Shown here: positions 43,016-51,988 of the stretch, in pieces
Numbering within the stretch: the first letter of the stretch is position 1
Layout of the letters: each line of letters starts with the position of its first letter
NCBI RefSeq assembly: GCF_001661675.2
Contig: NZ_CP019604.1
Location: forward strand, 62,001-126,000
Reading direction: 5' to 3'
Length of the DNA: 64,000 nucleotides
Source: Croceicoccus marinus
GTDB taxonomy: Bacteria > Pseudomonadota > Alphaproteobacteria > Sphingomonadales > Sphingomonadaceae
The notes under the pieces: generated by a model
Databases searched by the model: none
Told to the model about the DNA's origin: nothing
What the model saw: the letters and a program-made list of their open reading frames with translations, nothing else
Program-made: the position numbers and the translations under genes

Positions 43016-44140
43016 ATGACGTTAAGCGCGGCCTTGCAGGCCAATATCGAAACCGCCCATGCGGAAGAGGGCATAGCGCTGTATCCAGCCATCTACCGAC
43101 GCGACGCGCATGGGCGAACCCGCCTCTGGCGGATTGAGCGGGATGGAATTTCCTATCGCGTTCATTCTGGGGTGGTGGATGGTACTCACGCCGTCACGGG
43201 ATGGACAACAGCGATTGGCAAGCAAAGCCGGACTGATCGCGCGCAGGCCCTCTTCGAAATTGAAAGCGCCTATACGTTTCACCTGCGGCGTGAGTATCAC
43301 GAGAATGCGGCAGATATCGACACCGCTCGCTTCTTCAAGCCGATGCTGGCCCACAAATACGAAGAATTCGCGCCGGGTTATGCCCAGCCCAAACTTGACG
43401 GGATACGTTGCATCGCGCGAGCCGAAGGGCTGTTTACGCGTGAAGGCAGGCCAATAAACGGCGCCCCGCATATCCATCTTCATCTTGCTCCGCTGTTCGA
43501 AGCCGATCCGGACCTGATATTGGACGGCGAACTCTACAACCATGCGCTGAAAGACGACTTCAACACGATTGTCAGCATGGTCCGTCGCAAGGTGCCCGAT
43601 GCCTCCCATCTGGAAAAGTCGTGCGAACTGGTGCAGTTCCACGTCTACGACCTACCCTCATCTCCTGTCGCGTTTGGGGAGCGGATGGACACTGTCACAT
43701 CGCTCCTGGATAATCTGAAAGCGCCTACGCTAGTGCCGGTCCCGACAGAGCTGATCGACAGCCAGCAAGCCTATGATGCCTTCCACGGCCAATGGATTGA
43801 GCAGGGCTATGAAGGATCGATGTGGCGCAGCGACACCGTGTACGAGCAGAAGCGAACCAAGATGCTGCGCAAACGCAAGGACTTTTCGGACGAGGAGTAT
43901 CCTTGCCTCGAAATTCGGGAAGGAGAAGGTAACTGGGCAGGACTTGCCAAAAGCGTCATATGCCAACTTCCCGATGGACGCACATTCGGAGCTACAATCC
44001 GCGGAGACAAAAAGCGAGCGGCCGCGCTACTGCACGAAACTCATCGCGTCGTCACCGTGCGCTATTTCCACCTGACGCCGGACGGGATCCCCCGCTTCCC
44101 GGTCGTGACCAAATTCTGGGGTGAAGAACGCGAGATGTAA
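43016..44140 (+). CDS. Phage-type ATP-dependent DNA ligase
   Basis: 374-aa DNA ligase joining nicks in duplex DNA through a lysine-AMP intermediate. Motif I is KLDGIR with the AMP-accepting Lys at about residue 126 (AQPKLDGIRC), motif III-like LILDGELYN, motif IV YEGSMWRSD and motif V KMLRKRK, followed by a short OB-fold (EGNWAGLAKSVICQLPDGRT). The N-terminal 100 residues (LWRIERDGISYRVHSGVVDG) match the DNA-binding extension of T5/T7-like phage ligases and not LigD or NAD-dependent LigA. Single gene divergent from WYL copy 2, followed by a small membrane protein 9 bases on. Phage or plasmid origin is likely. Confidence 0.85.
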   Translation: MTLSAALQANIETAHAEEGIALYPAIYRRDAHGRTRLWRIERDGISYRVHSGVVDGTHAVTGWTTAIGKQSRTDRAQALFEIESAYTFHLRREYHENAADIDTARFFKPMLAHKYEEFAPGYAQPKLDGIRCIARAEGLFTREGRPINGAPHIHLHLAPLFEADPDLILDGELYNHALKDDFNTIVSMVRRKVPDASHLEKSCELVQFHVYDLPSSPVAFGERMDTVTSLLDNLKAPTLVPVPTELIDSQQAYDAFHGQWIEQGYEGSMWRSDTVYEQKRTKMLRKRKDFSDEEYPCLEIREGEGNWAGLAKSVICQLPDGRTFGATIRGDKKRAAALLHETHRVVTVRYFHLTPDGIPRFPVVTKFWGEEREM

Positions 44141-44149
44141 GGCGATATT

Positions 44150-44338
44150 GTGCGTAAGAGCGACGGTTGCCTGAGCCAGATCCTGATTGCGCTCGTCGTG
44201 TTCGGGCTGCCCTTGTTGGCGTTCGGGATCGAACTGGTGAAATTTGCGAAGGAGGAAACCCTCGGCGCGATAATTTGCACGTCAACAGTCGTTGGGCTCG
44301 TATGGCTATATTATCGCCATATCAGCGATGATCGCTGA
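44150..44338 (+). CDS. Small membrane protein, two helices
   Basis: 62-aa protein with two hydrophobic segments (ILIALVVFGLPLLAFGIELV and LGAIICTSTVVGLVWLYY) joined by a short charged loop, both ends charged. Starts with GTG, 9 bases after the ligase stop, so it may be co-transcribed. No family recognised; composition supports a real protein but the short length leaves doubt. Confidence 0.5.
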   Translation: MRKSDGCLSQILIALVVFGLPLLAFGIELVKFAKEETLGAIICTSTVVGLVWLYYRHISDDR

Positions 44339-44416
44339 TTTAGCTATTTGGACCATGTCCGTTTCTGTCGCAGTACCTCTCCAACTTCGCTCCACCATTT
44401 CAAAAAGGATGCACCG

Positions 44417-44641
44417 ATGCAGTTTTCAGGATTCTGGGTTGCTGGCGACAAGACCAAAGTCGGCGTCACCCCTGCTGTCTTCGACGAAACAGAACTTAGT
44501 GAGGCCAGCAACTGGAAGGCCGCGCACCAAAATGAAGATCCCGCATTGCCGCACGGATTTGTCGAATGGGCCGACGCCGTGGCGGACATGGAACGGCGAT
44601 TAAACGGGAAGATTGGATATCCGATAGAACCAGATCTGTGA
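44417..44641 (+). CDS. Small hypothetical protein
   Basis: 74-aa soluble protein beginning MQFSGFWVAGDKTKVGVTPA and ending in GKIGYPIEPDL. ATG 44417 follows AAAAAGGA with suitable spacing, so it is preferred to the longer frame from 44348. Trp and acidic residues are frequent; no family recognised. Lies in a patch of lower GC than the flanks (44.3-45.7 kb), suggesting recent acquisition. Confidence 0.5.
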   Translation: MQFSGFWVAGDKTKVGVTPAVFDETELSEASNWKAAHQNEDPALPHGFVEWADAVADMERRLNGKIGYPIEPDL

Positions 44642-44674
44642 TCACACGAGATCGGACTGCGTTACATGTCGAAC

Positions 44675-45592
44675 TTAAAGACCCCAATCGAAGTTGTAGT
44701 AAAACTTGCCATTCGGCTCGCGATCATAAAATAGCACACCGTACCCATCGGTGTGAAAGTTGAAAATCATGTCATCCTCGAATTTAATAAGAGGATAGGA
44801 AATTCCTGCGTCCCAGTTCCAGGGGAAGTAATTTCCGAACAGTTCGATTGTGTCAAAATGAAATCGACACGAGTCAGGCAGACTTACTTTCGCTATTGAT
44901 TCTGCTCTCTGAACAAAATTCGCATCATATTCGTCCGCGTGGTCCTCACTTCGGATATCAAGAAGGCGATTTACCATCTGATGCAACTGATCTGTGCGTC
45001 CGGCTATGCCCGTTATCTGGCGCCCCGCCTCTACCCAAACGGTCCGCTTTGCGGATGTCGCATCCCAGGAATAGACGTTTCGACTGAAGTCAAATTCTGT
45101 CAGTGGCCTCGCCAAAGGTGGCGGGGTCAATTGGTCCAGCGTGACAGAATGGCCAGGCAAAACACGCGTTAGGCTGTCACTCCCATCCATCCATACCTGG
45201 ACCAACCCTTGACCTACGTTGCGGCCGGATTCGGCTGAAAGCCAGTCGAGATCAAGCTGCAGGATAGGCTCAAGATGTAGGCCGTCATTTGACGGCCAAG
45301 GAAATTCAGGGCTGGTGTAAAGCGGTCCTGCCACCATCGAACAGGTCCGATCCAATTGTGCTATTGGTCTTAACTCGATAGCAGCTTTCAAAACATAGCG
45401 GTGCATGTTGAGCAGGTCCATAACAAAACCGACTGCATCGTCGCTGCTACCGTCTGCGACCATAGAGAGGTCTATTGGGGGCACACCAACCTTGGCGTCA
45501 GCGGCCAGTCGCTCCTTGATGTAACAGGTTAATTCGCGAAAGAAGGCTGCATCCGTCTCGTTGCGAGGCTCCATAGTCAGATCAATTGGCAT
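44675..45592 (-). CDS. Hypothetical protein, DUF1963-like
   Basis: 305-aa soluble protein. The middle has a pattern of DUF1963/YwqG proteins: GPLYTSPEFPWPSNDGLHLE then PILQLDLDWL and GLVQVWM. The C-terminus is Phe/Tyr-rich (MIFNFHTDGYGVLFYDREPN). Function unknown; such proteins occur in Imm/toxin and defence neighbourhoods. ATG 45592 follows a weak AGGA. It stands alone between small genes and mcrC, convergent with the small ORF at 44641. Confidence 0.55.
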   Translation of the reverse strand: MPIDLTMEPRNETDAAFFRELTCYIKERLAADAKVGVPPIDLSMVADGSSDDAVGFVMDLLNMHRYVLKAAIELRPIAQLDRTCSMVAGPLYTSPEFPWPSNDGLHLEPILQLDLDWLSAESGRNVGQGLVQVWMDGSDSLTRVLPGHSVTLDQLTPPPLARPLTEFDFSRNVYSWDATSAKRTVWVEAGRQITGIAGRTDQLHQMVNRLLDIRSEDHADEYDANFVQRAESIAKVSLPDSCRFHFDTIELFGNYFPWNWDAGISYPLIKFEDDMIFNFHTDGYGVLFYDREPNGKFYYNFDWGL

Positions 45593-45754
45593 AACAAATC
45601 CTAATGGCGCCTGCTATAATACTGGCGGTGGTTGAGATCAGTAATTTACCTGATGCTGATAGGTCTATCTGGAAGTTTCTTCCAAACCGCATTCAATGGT
45701 GGAAGGCAACGGTGCGAACCATGAATGATGTGGCTTTTTGAAGATTTATGTTAT

Positions 45755-47101
45755 TCAAAGATCATTGACAGCCCTATCTTGAATTGTTTGATGACTCTCC
45801 TCGGACAATTCTCGTAGAATTATGGAGGTCAGATCTCGCTTAAAGAGCTTCTGGGACGAGATGTCGACTGTCGAAACCGCGAGACGCTCGCACCCCTGTG
45901 CCAATCCGAATTCGTGCCGTGCTTGTCCCACTGTGCCCGGCACGGAAGGATAAAGCAGCATCAGCCGGTCACAGCGATACAGCCGGGCGTACGCCATCAG
46001 CTGGTAGACGTCGGCCTGCTTCACGCCGCGTTTGCGGTCGAACGGATCCGACGCCAACTTCTTCCATTTCGTGTCAATGATAGCGCGCACGCGGCCCGAT
46101 GATCTCTCGCGCAGCAGGATGTCGGGCTTGGTCTGGAACAGGCTTGGCCTGATATCCTCGCCCTCGCACCAATGACCGAGGCAATATTCGAGACCGCCCT
46201 GCGCCACGATCTCGATCCCCGGTTCGCTTAAAGCCTTGCGCAGGCCGGCCGCCACATAGGCCTCGAACAGATCGTTCATGGGGAACAGCAAGGTGATTCC
46301 GTCAGCCGCAGCCGCTTGAGTGTGCGTGGTCTGCCATTCGCGCCGCAGGAACAGCTTGGCCATCGCGAACAGGCTGCGCCAGCGGCGATTGCTGCGGTCG
46401 ATCACCACGCGGTTCCATGGCAGGCTTTTGACCGGCATGTCGGGCACATCGGTCATCATGAATCGCAGTTCGGCCAGCCTGCGCTGTGTTTCCTGATGGC
46501 GGGCATGCCGGTGCAGCATCACCGTACAGGCCTTCATCACGCGCATCAGCGGTGTGTCGGCTTCGAGACTGTCGAAGCGGCACGACAGCCGATCGGGACG
46601 GACGGCATTGATTGTGAACTGCCGCATCACGTCCAGCCTGCCGCGAAGGGCCGGCAAATCATCCTCGCGTGCGTTGTAGTGTCGGGGCAATCCCCTGCGG
46701 GCTTCAGCTAGCAACCGATCGGCAAAAATGCGCACCAGGATATCGAGCAGCGTATGATCCTGCCGCGCCATCGCCGCCGTTTCCCCGGGAGAGATGTCGA
46801 GATCGAGCGCGACATCGAGCATGTGCACGAGCCTAGCGCGCACGCTTGCATCGCTCTCGCCATCGCCGGGCTCGATCTTCGGCAGGATTTCCAGCGAGCA
46901 GCCCTGCCCCGCCAGTACCCCCACCACCTGACGCGCATGCAGATGCCGGTTCTGTTCGATCAGGATCAGCTGTCCCTCGCTGCCGCCATTTGCATGGCTG
47001 CGCGCTGCAGCTAGCAGGCTTTCCGCTTGGGCATGGGTGAAGCCCCCCTCCCCCGTGCCGATGGGAAGCTTCTGCCATTCATGGACGGTGCGATGGGCCA
47101 C
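45755..47101 (-). CDS. mcrC: McrC, nuclease subunit of type IV restriction system
   Basis: 448-aa McrC protein. N-terminal landmarks HEWQKLPIG and HARQVVGVLAGQGCSLEILP; the PD-(D/E)XK nuclease at residues about 310-350 reads QTKPDILLRERSSGRVRAII then DTKWKKL; C-terminal FGLAQGCERLAVSTVDIS. McrC is recruited by the McrB ring and cuts DNA carrying modified cytosine or other marks. Starts with GTG 47101, six bases after the mcrB stop. A relic of another mcrC end lies at 40850-41035. All catalytic residues appear intact. Confidence 0.9.
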   Translation of the reverse strand: MAHRTVHEWQKLPIGTGEGGFTHAQAESLLAAARSHANGGSEGQLILIEQNRHLHARQVVGVLAGQGCSLEILPKIEPGDGESDASVRARLVHMLDVALDLDISPGETAAMARQDHTLLDILVRIFADRLLAEARRGLPRHYNAREDDLPALRGRLDVMRQFTINAVRPDRLSCRFDSLEADTPLMRVMKACTVMLHRHARHQETQRRLAELRFMMTDVPDMPVKSLPWNRVVIDRSNRRWRSLFAMAKLFLRREWQTTHTQAAAADGITLLFPMNDLFEAYVAAGLRKALSEPGIEIVAQGGLEYCLGHWCEGEDIRPSLFQTKPDILLRERSSGRVRAIIDTKWKKLASDPFDRKRGVKQADVYQLMAYARLYRCDRLMLLYPSVPGTVGQARHEFGLAQGCERLAVSTVDISSQKLFKRDLTSIILRELSEESHQTIQDRAVNDL

Positions 47102-47107
47102 AGGCGC

Positions 47108-49888
47108 TTACTCTGCCGCTTCCTCGTATTGCGGCTGTTCCTCGCTTTCGTCAGGCAGCGAGCCTTCCAGCAAGCGATCATAGGCATCGGTGAGGAATAC
47201 GCCCCGCACGGACCAGCTGTCGCGTGGGTCGCCCATGATTCCGGGCGGCGCCTTCAGCGTTGTCTTCTCGAGAAATCCGTCGCCCACGACCGAGGCGATC
47301 CGCGACCAATCCTCGAAGAAATATTCCTGCAGCAGGGGAATGACCTTGTCGCGCATCGTGGCATCGATGGCGCGGCGGTCCTTGCCGCCATCACCCATGA
47401 AGAATGCATGGCCGATCCGGTGATCGCGATCGATCAGATATTCGATGCGCTGGTTGATGACGGTGAGCACCTGCCGGAGCGAGATGCCATCGGCCGTTGT
47501 CAGCAGAGACGGGTCAGGCGCGATCTCCTCGAACTTGAAGCGGCGGCGAAGCGCAGTATCGATTTGCGCGATCGACCGATCCGCCGTGTTCATCGTGCCG
47601 ATCACGTGCAAGTTCGACGGCACGCCGAATTCGCGTTTCGAGTAAGGCAGCCGCACTGTCAGCGCATTGCCCTGTCCAAGCCGCTTGTCGGGTTCAAGAA
47701 GGGTGATCAGCTCACCGAACACTTTGGAGATATTGGCGCGGTTGATCTCGTCGATGATGAGCACATGCGGCTCGCGCTCGGCGCTCTCATCCTCGACTTC
47801 GCTAGCCGCCGCAGCATTCACGAGCCGTTCGATCTCGGTGATGTTGAGGCGCGACTTCGGCACCTCGTAGACCGTATCGAGGCTGAACCGCTTTTCGCTG
47901 ATCTCGCGGACATCGACCCCTTCCGGGTCATCCCAGAGCCAGCGCACCTTGCGCCGATGGCAATAGCGACCATCGGGCCGCGGAGCATATTCATACGACC
48001 CCTCAACCACTCCGATCGCGCGAAAGGCATTCAGCCCCTTCGAGACGATGACAACATCGCCTTCATTGATCCGGTTGCGGAAACGGTCGGGCGATTTGAC
48101 GTCACCATTCTGCACGGTGAGCTTTTCGTCCGGGAAACGCTCGTGCAACTCGCGCAGGATCGCGTCGCGGTCCCTGAACCTCTCGTCGGACCAGTCGACG
48201 TTCTTGAAGCCGAAGATCGCGTAGCCTTCCTCCAGGCTGTCCTCGAACACCCATTCCCACTCGGCCTTGCCTGCCTCGCCGAGCGAGAGCTTGAAGACAC
48301 TGCGATCATCGAGCGAGAACGCAGCATCTGCTTTCATGACAGGCGCCGCGGCACGGTCAGCGATCCGGCGGAAGATGCCTGGCTCGGGCTTCAATTCGAA
48401 CCCGCCAGCGGTCTGTCCGTCGGCTGAGCCTGTCGTAGGGCGAAGACCCTCGACAAAATCCTCGTAGCCGAAGTTCTGGTGGAAGGTGACGAACTCGATC
48501 CGCTTTTCCTTCACCAGCTCGCCATAGCGTTCCATCAAGGCGGCACGGCCTTCGTCATCGTCGCCGTCGTCCGCGTCGCCATCGCACAGCCGCACCGCCT
48601 CCAGCGCTGTCCGATAGGTTTTGCCAGTGCCGGGAGGGCCGTAGAGAATGAGATTGGTGGGTTTGGCCATGCTCAAGACCTTTGCCGCGCTGTCGCCAAA
48701 GCGATCACGCCAATATTTGTGATTTCGAAACCAATCGAGATCCTGCGATTCATCCTCATAGATGAAGCCAGCAAGGCGGCGGGCCGCCTCTTTCTTCTCA
48801 ACCGGCAAGCGCCAGATCGTGTCGTTGTTAGTATATAGCCACCACAGCTTAGGCTCTGTCAGAGGCGTCCAGTCCACCTTGACCGAAAGGCCGTCGTCCG
48901 ACACTTGCGTGACCACACCGGTTGCGCGAATACGCATCGCGGTGGCGGGATGGCCTCTTTGTTCGAACGGCGCATTGCGCTGCCCGGGGAGGTAGTCACG
49001 AAGTACAATGTGGTCGCCAGAACGCATTTCGCGAACCATCTGATTATATTTGCCGCCGTTATCGTACAGCAGGTGCCAATCGCCGCGCTTCACGAAGCCG
49101 TCAAACCCATCGACGTCGCCGTCCAATGCGGTGACGAGATAGATAGAACTGGAAACGGCCGCTTCTGCTTCACCTTCTACTTCGAGCTCGTTTGGCCAAA
49201 AGCCTGCCCGAGGCGGATCGATCGGAAACTGCTGGCGCAGCTTCTCCAAATTGTTTTCAATGGCGGAAACCAAAAGGGGTGCGCCTGTTTCGGACAGATC
49301 GACTGGCGATTGAGCGACTAGTTGGAGTGCGTCATTCCGCGCGTTGAGTGCGACCTCACAGTCTGCGGCTCGCAAGTATCCTATGACTGAATGTGCGCGA
49401 CTACGGCCCTTGAACTTTCGGCCAAACCGAACCGGCGTGTGGGCGATGTCGACGAACCACCAGTCGAGGCCGGCATTATGAACCGCGCGCGCAATTCGGC
49501 AGAAGGAGGCTTCTGTAACCTCGTCCCAGTTCGCGCGTACAGCCCGGAAATCTGCATTGCTGTCAAACTTCGCCAGAATGTCCGAATCGCCAAGATGGGC
49601 TGAATCGCGAAACTTGACGTAGGAATTCAATGTGCTGCGGAAATGCGCGAGCGTGTCATACACATTGCCATCGACGGCAATCGCAGATGGATTGGGCAGC
49701 CCCGCCGCCTCGTCAGCCTTGCTATAGGCAAGCCTGGCGAAAATCCTCGCGCATTTGTCTTCCCTGAACGCCTCGTCGAGGTCACCAAAATGCTTCTCGA
49801 TGCGCCGGGCATCTGAAATGCGTGTGCTGACAGTATTAGGAAGGTTGCCCTCTGCCTCGAGCCACGCCTTGTATTCAGCCGTCTTCAC
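47108..49888 (-). CDS. mcrB: McrB-like AAA+ GTPase with inserted recognition-type domain
   Basis: 926-aa motor of the McrBC system. Walker A LILYGPPGTGKTYRTAL (about residue 416), Walker B VLIIDEINRANISKVFGEL (about 710) and the McrB signature GTMNTADRSIAQIDTALRRR. Between Walker A and B lies a roughly 130-residue insert with EVE/ASCH-like features (EGYAIFGFKNVDW, NEGDVVIVSKGLNAFRAIGV). A second similar module occurs at about 250-360 (SSSIYLVTALDGD, RSGDHIVLRDYLPG). Such pseudouridine/EVE-like folds read modified bases. The first 100 residues look like a SAM-type helical domain. GTG 49888 overlaps the stop of the nuclease-helicase fragment. Confidence 0.87.
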   Translation of the reverse strand: MKTAEYKAWLEAEGNLPNTVSTRISDARRIEKHFGDLDEAFREDKCARIFARLAYSKADEAAGLPNPSAIAVDGNVYDTLAHFRSTLNSYVKFRDSAHLGDSDILAKFDSNADFRAVRANWDEVTEASFCRIARAVHNAGLDWWFVDIAHTPVRFGRKFKGRSRAHSVIGYLRAADCEVALNARNDALQLVAQSPVDLSETGAPLLVSAIENNLEKLRQQFPIDPPRAGFWPNELEVEGEAEAAVSSSIYLVTALDGDVDGFDGFVKRGDWHLLYDNGGKYNQMVREMRSGDHIVLRDYLPGQRNAPFEQRGHPATAMRIRATGVVTQVSDDGLSVKVDWTPLTEPKLWWLYTNNDTIWRLPVEKKEAARRLAGFIYEDESQDLDWFRNHKYWRDRFGDSAAKVLSMAKPTNLILYGPPGTGKTYRTALEAVRLCDGDADDGDDDEGRAALMERYGELVKEKRIEFVTFHQNFGYEDFVEGLRPTTGSADGQTAGGFELKPEPGIFRRIADRAAAPVMKADAAFSLDDRSVFKLSLGEAGKAEWEWVFEDSLEEGYAIFGFKNVDWSDERFRDRDAILRELHERFPDEKLTVQNGDVKSPDRFRNRINEGDVVIVSKGLNAFRAIGVVEGSYEYAPRPDGRYCHRRKVRWLWDDPEGVDVREISEKRFSLDTVYEVPKSRLNITEIERLVNAAAASEVEDESAEREPHVLIIDEINRANISKVFGELITLLEPDKRLGQGNALTVRLPYSKREFGVPSNLHVIGTMNTADRSIAQIDTALRRRFKFEEIAPDPSLLTTADGISLRQVLTVINQRIEYLIDRDHRIGHAFFMGDGGKDRRAIDATMRDKVIPLLQEYFFEDWSRIASVVGDGFLEKTTLKAPPGIMGDPRDSWSVRGVFLTDAYDRLLEGSLPDESEEQPQYEEAAE

Positions 49889-51034
49889 TTATCGCCCCCT
49901 ATTTCCGCCACCCACGCAAGCGTGTTGACGAGCGCCAGATGTTCAACCGATTTGGCGTCCAGTTCCAAGAGCCTGGGACCCGCTATCACCAGCGCGAGCG
50001 TGCGGGCGCGGCTGATCGCGACATTGAGGCGGTTCTTCGAATAGAAGAAGTCCACGTGCCGCGGCAGATCGTCCGGGCTCGATGTCGTCATCGAGACGAT
50101 CACAACCTCGGCCTCCTGTCCCTGGAACTTGTCGACGGTGCCGATCTGCGCCTCTTCAGGCAGCGCTTCCTTCAGCGCGTTCACCTGCATGTTGTAGGGC
50201 GCGACGATCAGTATGTTGTCCCATCCAAGCGTGCCCGCCCTCCCCTGCCGGTCGGTGAACTTCGTGCCGATCAGGCTGTCGGCCACTTCCTTGATGCGAG
50301 CGACCTCCTCGTCGCTGCGCTGGCCGCAGCCTTCGTGATCCATCGCCACGAAACGGATACCGCGCTCGGCAAGCACCGGATCGGCATCGCCGGGCAGTTG
50401 CAGGGTTTGCTGCGCACAATCGGGATGTGCTTTCAGGCGTCCGTCATAGACCGCCTCTGAAATGAACCCGCAGATATCGGGATGCATGCGCCAGCTGGTG
50501 TCGAGCAGAATGCCGCGGTCGGGCGCCACGGTCGCATCCTCCTGCAGCAAATATTCAAGTGCCGACTGGCCGCTCTCGCCAGGATGGCTGCCCTGGATGG
50601 GCTGGCCAAGCTGCATCTGGTCACCCACCAGCACGATGTTGCGGGCAGAAGTCCCCATCGCGACCAGATTGGCGACCGCGACTTGCCCGGCCTCGTCCAC
50701 GAACAAATAATCGAAATACTGGTCCACGCTTTCGTCGGCGAAGAACCATGCCGTGCCGCCGATCACGTCGGGCAGATAGTTCTCGAAATCCGAATTACGC
50801 TCGATATCGATGACATTGTCGGCGTTCATGAAGCTGTCGGGATTTGCCTTGGTCGCCTTCTTGGCGACGCAGGCGGTCAGCCCGCTTTCGTCGCAGACAT
50901 CGGCCACGCGGCCCAGAAGGTTGTTGATCGCCTTGTGGCTGTTGCTGGAGATCCCAACCCGCTTGCCCGCAGCGACCAGCGCCGCGATCACGTGGGCACT
51001 GGTATATGTCTTGCCCGTACCCGGCGGGCCCTGA
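49885..51034 (-). pseudogene. C-terminal half of IS-split nuclease-helicase gene
   Basis: Superfamily 1 (Dna2/Upf1-like) helicase domain cut from its N-terminus by the IS5-type element. Starts at the Walker A region (GPPGTGKTYTSAHVIAALVA, coded from 51031 down), followed by VDEAGQVAVANLVAMG (motif II DEAG), GDQMQLGQPIQGSHPG (motif III), DTSWRMHPDICGFISEA (IV), TVDKFQGQEAEVVIVSMTTS (V) and FFYSKNRLNVAISRART (VI). All motifs are intact, so precise excision of the IS would restore the gene. The 3' end overlaps mcrB (GTGA), so the full gene was the first cistron of nuclease-helicase/mcrB/mcrC. Confidence 0.85.
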
Positions 51035-51988
51035 GAGCCTGATCCGAAATTAAGTTGAGTGGTATCAGCTGGTTAGCTTGACGCTTACCCAAGTCGTTGA
51101 TTCAGCGGTTTTGCAACGAACCAAAGGAAATCAACGATGTGGACCGACACCACTCGCGCACTGTATGCCCGCGCGGAACTGGCATTGCCAAGTGATTTGA
51201 CCGATGCCGAATGGGCGGTGCTGGAGCCGTTCTTCCCGCCACCTTCTCATGTTGGCCGCCCTCGCAAGTGGCCGCTGCGGCGGATTGTCGAAGCGATCCT
51301 GTATCTGCTGCGGGGCGGACTGCCATGGCGGATGCTACCGCCCTGCTTTCCGCCAGTCTCGACGGTGCGGCGCTGGTTCTACCTGTGGCGTGATAACAGG
51401 CTGTGGCTGTCGCTCAATCATGTCCTGTTGCTGATCGGGCGCGAAGCTGTAGGCCGCGAGGCGTCGCCAAGCGCCGGAGTGATCGACAGCCAGAGCGTCA
51501 AAACCACGGAAAGTGGCGGCCCACGGGGCTATGACGCAGGCAAGAAGATCAAGGGACGCAAGCGCCACATCCTCACCGACACCGATGGAAATCTCGTTCA
51601 TGCGGTAATCCACACCGCCGACATCCAGGATCGTGATGGCGCACCGCTGGTGCTCGCCGAAATCATCCATCGCTTCCCGTGGCTACGGCATGTCTTCGCC
51701 GATGGCGGATATGCTGGCGACAAGCTCCGTCAGGCGTTGCGCAGGGTTGGTAAGTGGACCATCGAAATCGTCAAACGGTCCGACAAAGCAAAGGGCTTTG
51801 TGGTTCTCCCACGCCGCTGGGCTGTCGAGCGCACTTTGGCATGGCTCAACCGAAACCGGCGTCTCGCAAAGGACTTCGAGCAGACCATCGCCTCGGCAAC
51901 CGCGTGGCTGTTCATCGCATCGATCCAGCTCCTCACGCGCCGCATCACAAGGCTATGAAATCACATCGGTTAGTTTTGAATCAGACTC
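51035..51988 (+). mobile_element. IS5-family insertion sequence, 954 bp
   Basis: Ends are inverted repeats GAGCCTGATCCGAAATTAAG (left) and GAGTCTGATTCAAAACTAAC (right, other strand), 15 of 20 matching. Flanked by direct TGA at 51032-51034 and 51989-51991, a 3-bp TNA target duplication as in the IS1031-type subgroup. Carries one transposase gene. Removing the element and one TGA joins the flanking gene in frame as VLFIQ-GPPGTGKT. Confidence 0.92.
51137..51958 (+). CDS. IS5-family transposase
   Basis: 273-aa DDE transposase. N-terminal LTDAEWAVLEPFFPPPSHVG and RRIVEAILYLLRGGLPWRML are diagnostic; catalytic residues in AGVIDSQSVKTTESGG (D), VFADGGYAGDK (D) and ERTLAWLNRNRRLAKDFE (E, with the Y-(2)-R-(3)-E-(6)-K-like helix). 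ATG 51137 follows AAAGGAAA. Complete single frame, so the element may be active. Confidence 0.92.
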   Translation: MWTDTTRALYARAELALPSDLTDAEWAVLEPFFPPPSHVGRPRKWPLRRIVEAILYLLRGGLPWRMLPPCFPPVSTVRRWFYLWRDNRLWLSLNHVLLLIGREAVGREASPSAGVIDSQSVKTTESGGPRGYDAGKKIKGRKRHILTDTDGNLVHAVIHTADIQDRDGAPLVLAEIIHRFPWLRHVFADGGYAGDKLRQALRRVGKWTIEIVKRSDKAKGFVVLPRRWAVERTLAWLNRNRRLAKDFEQTIASATAWLFIASIQLLTRRITRL

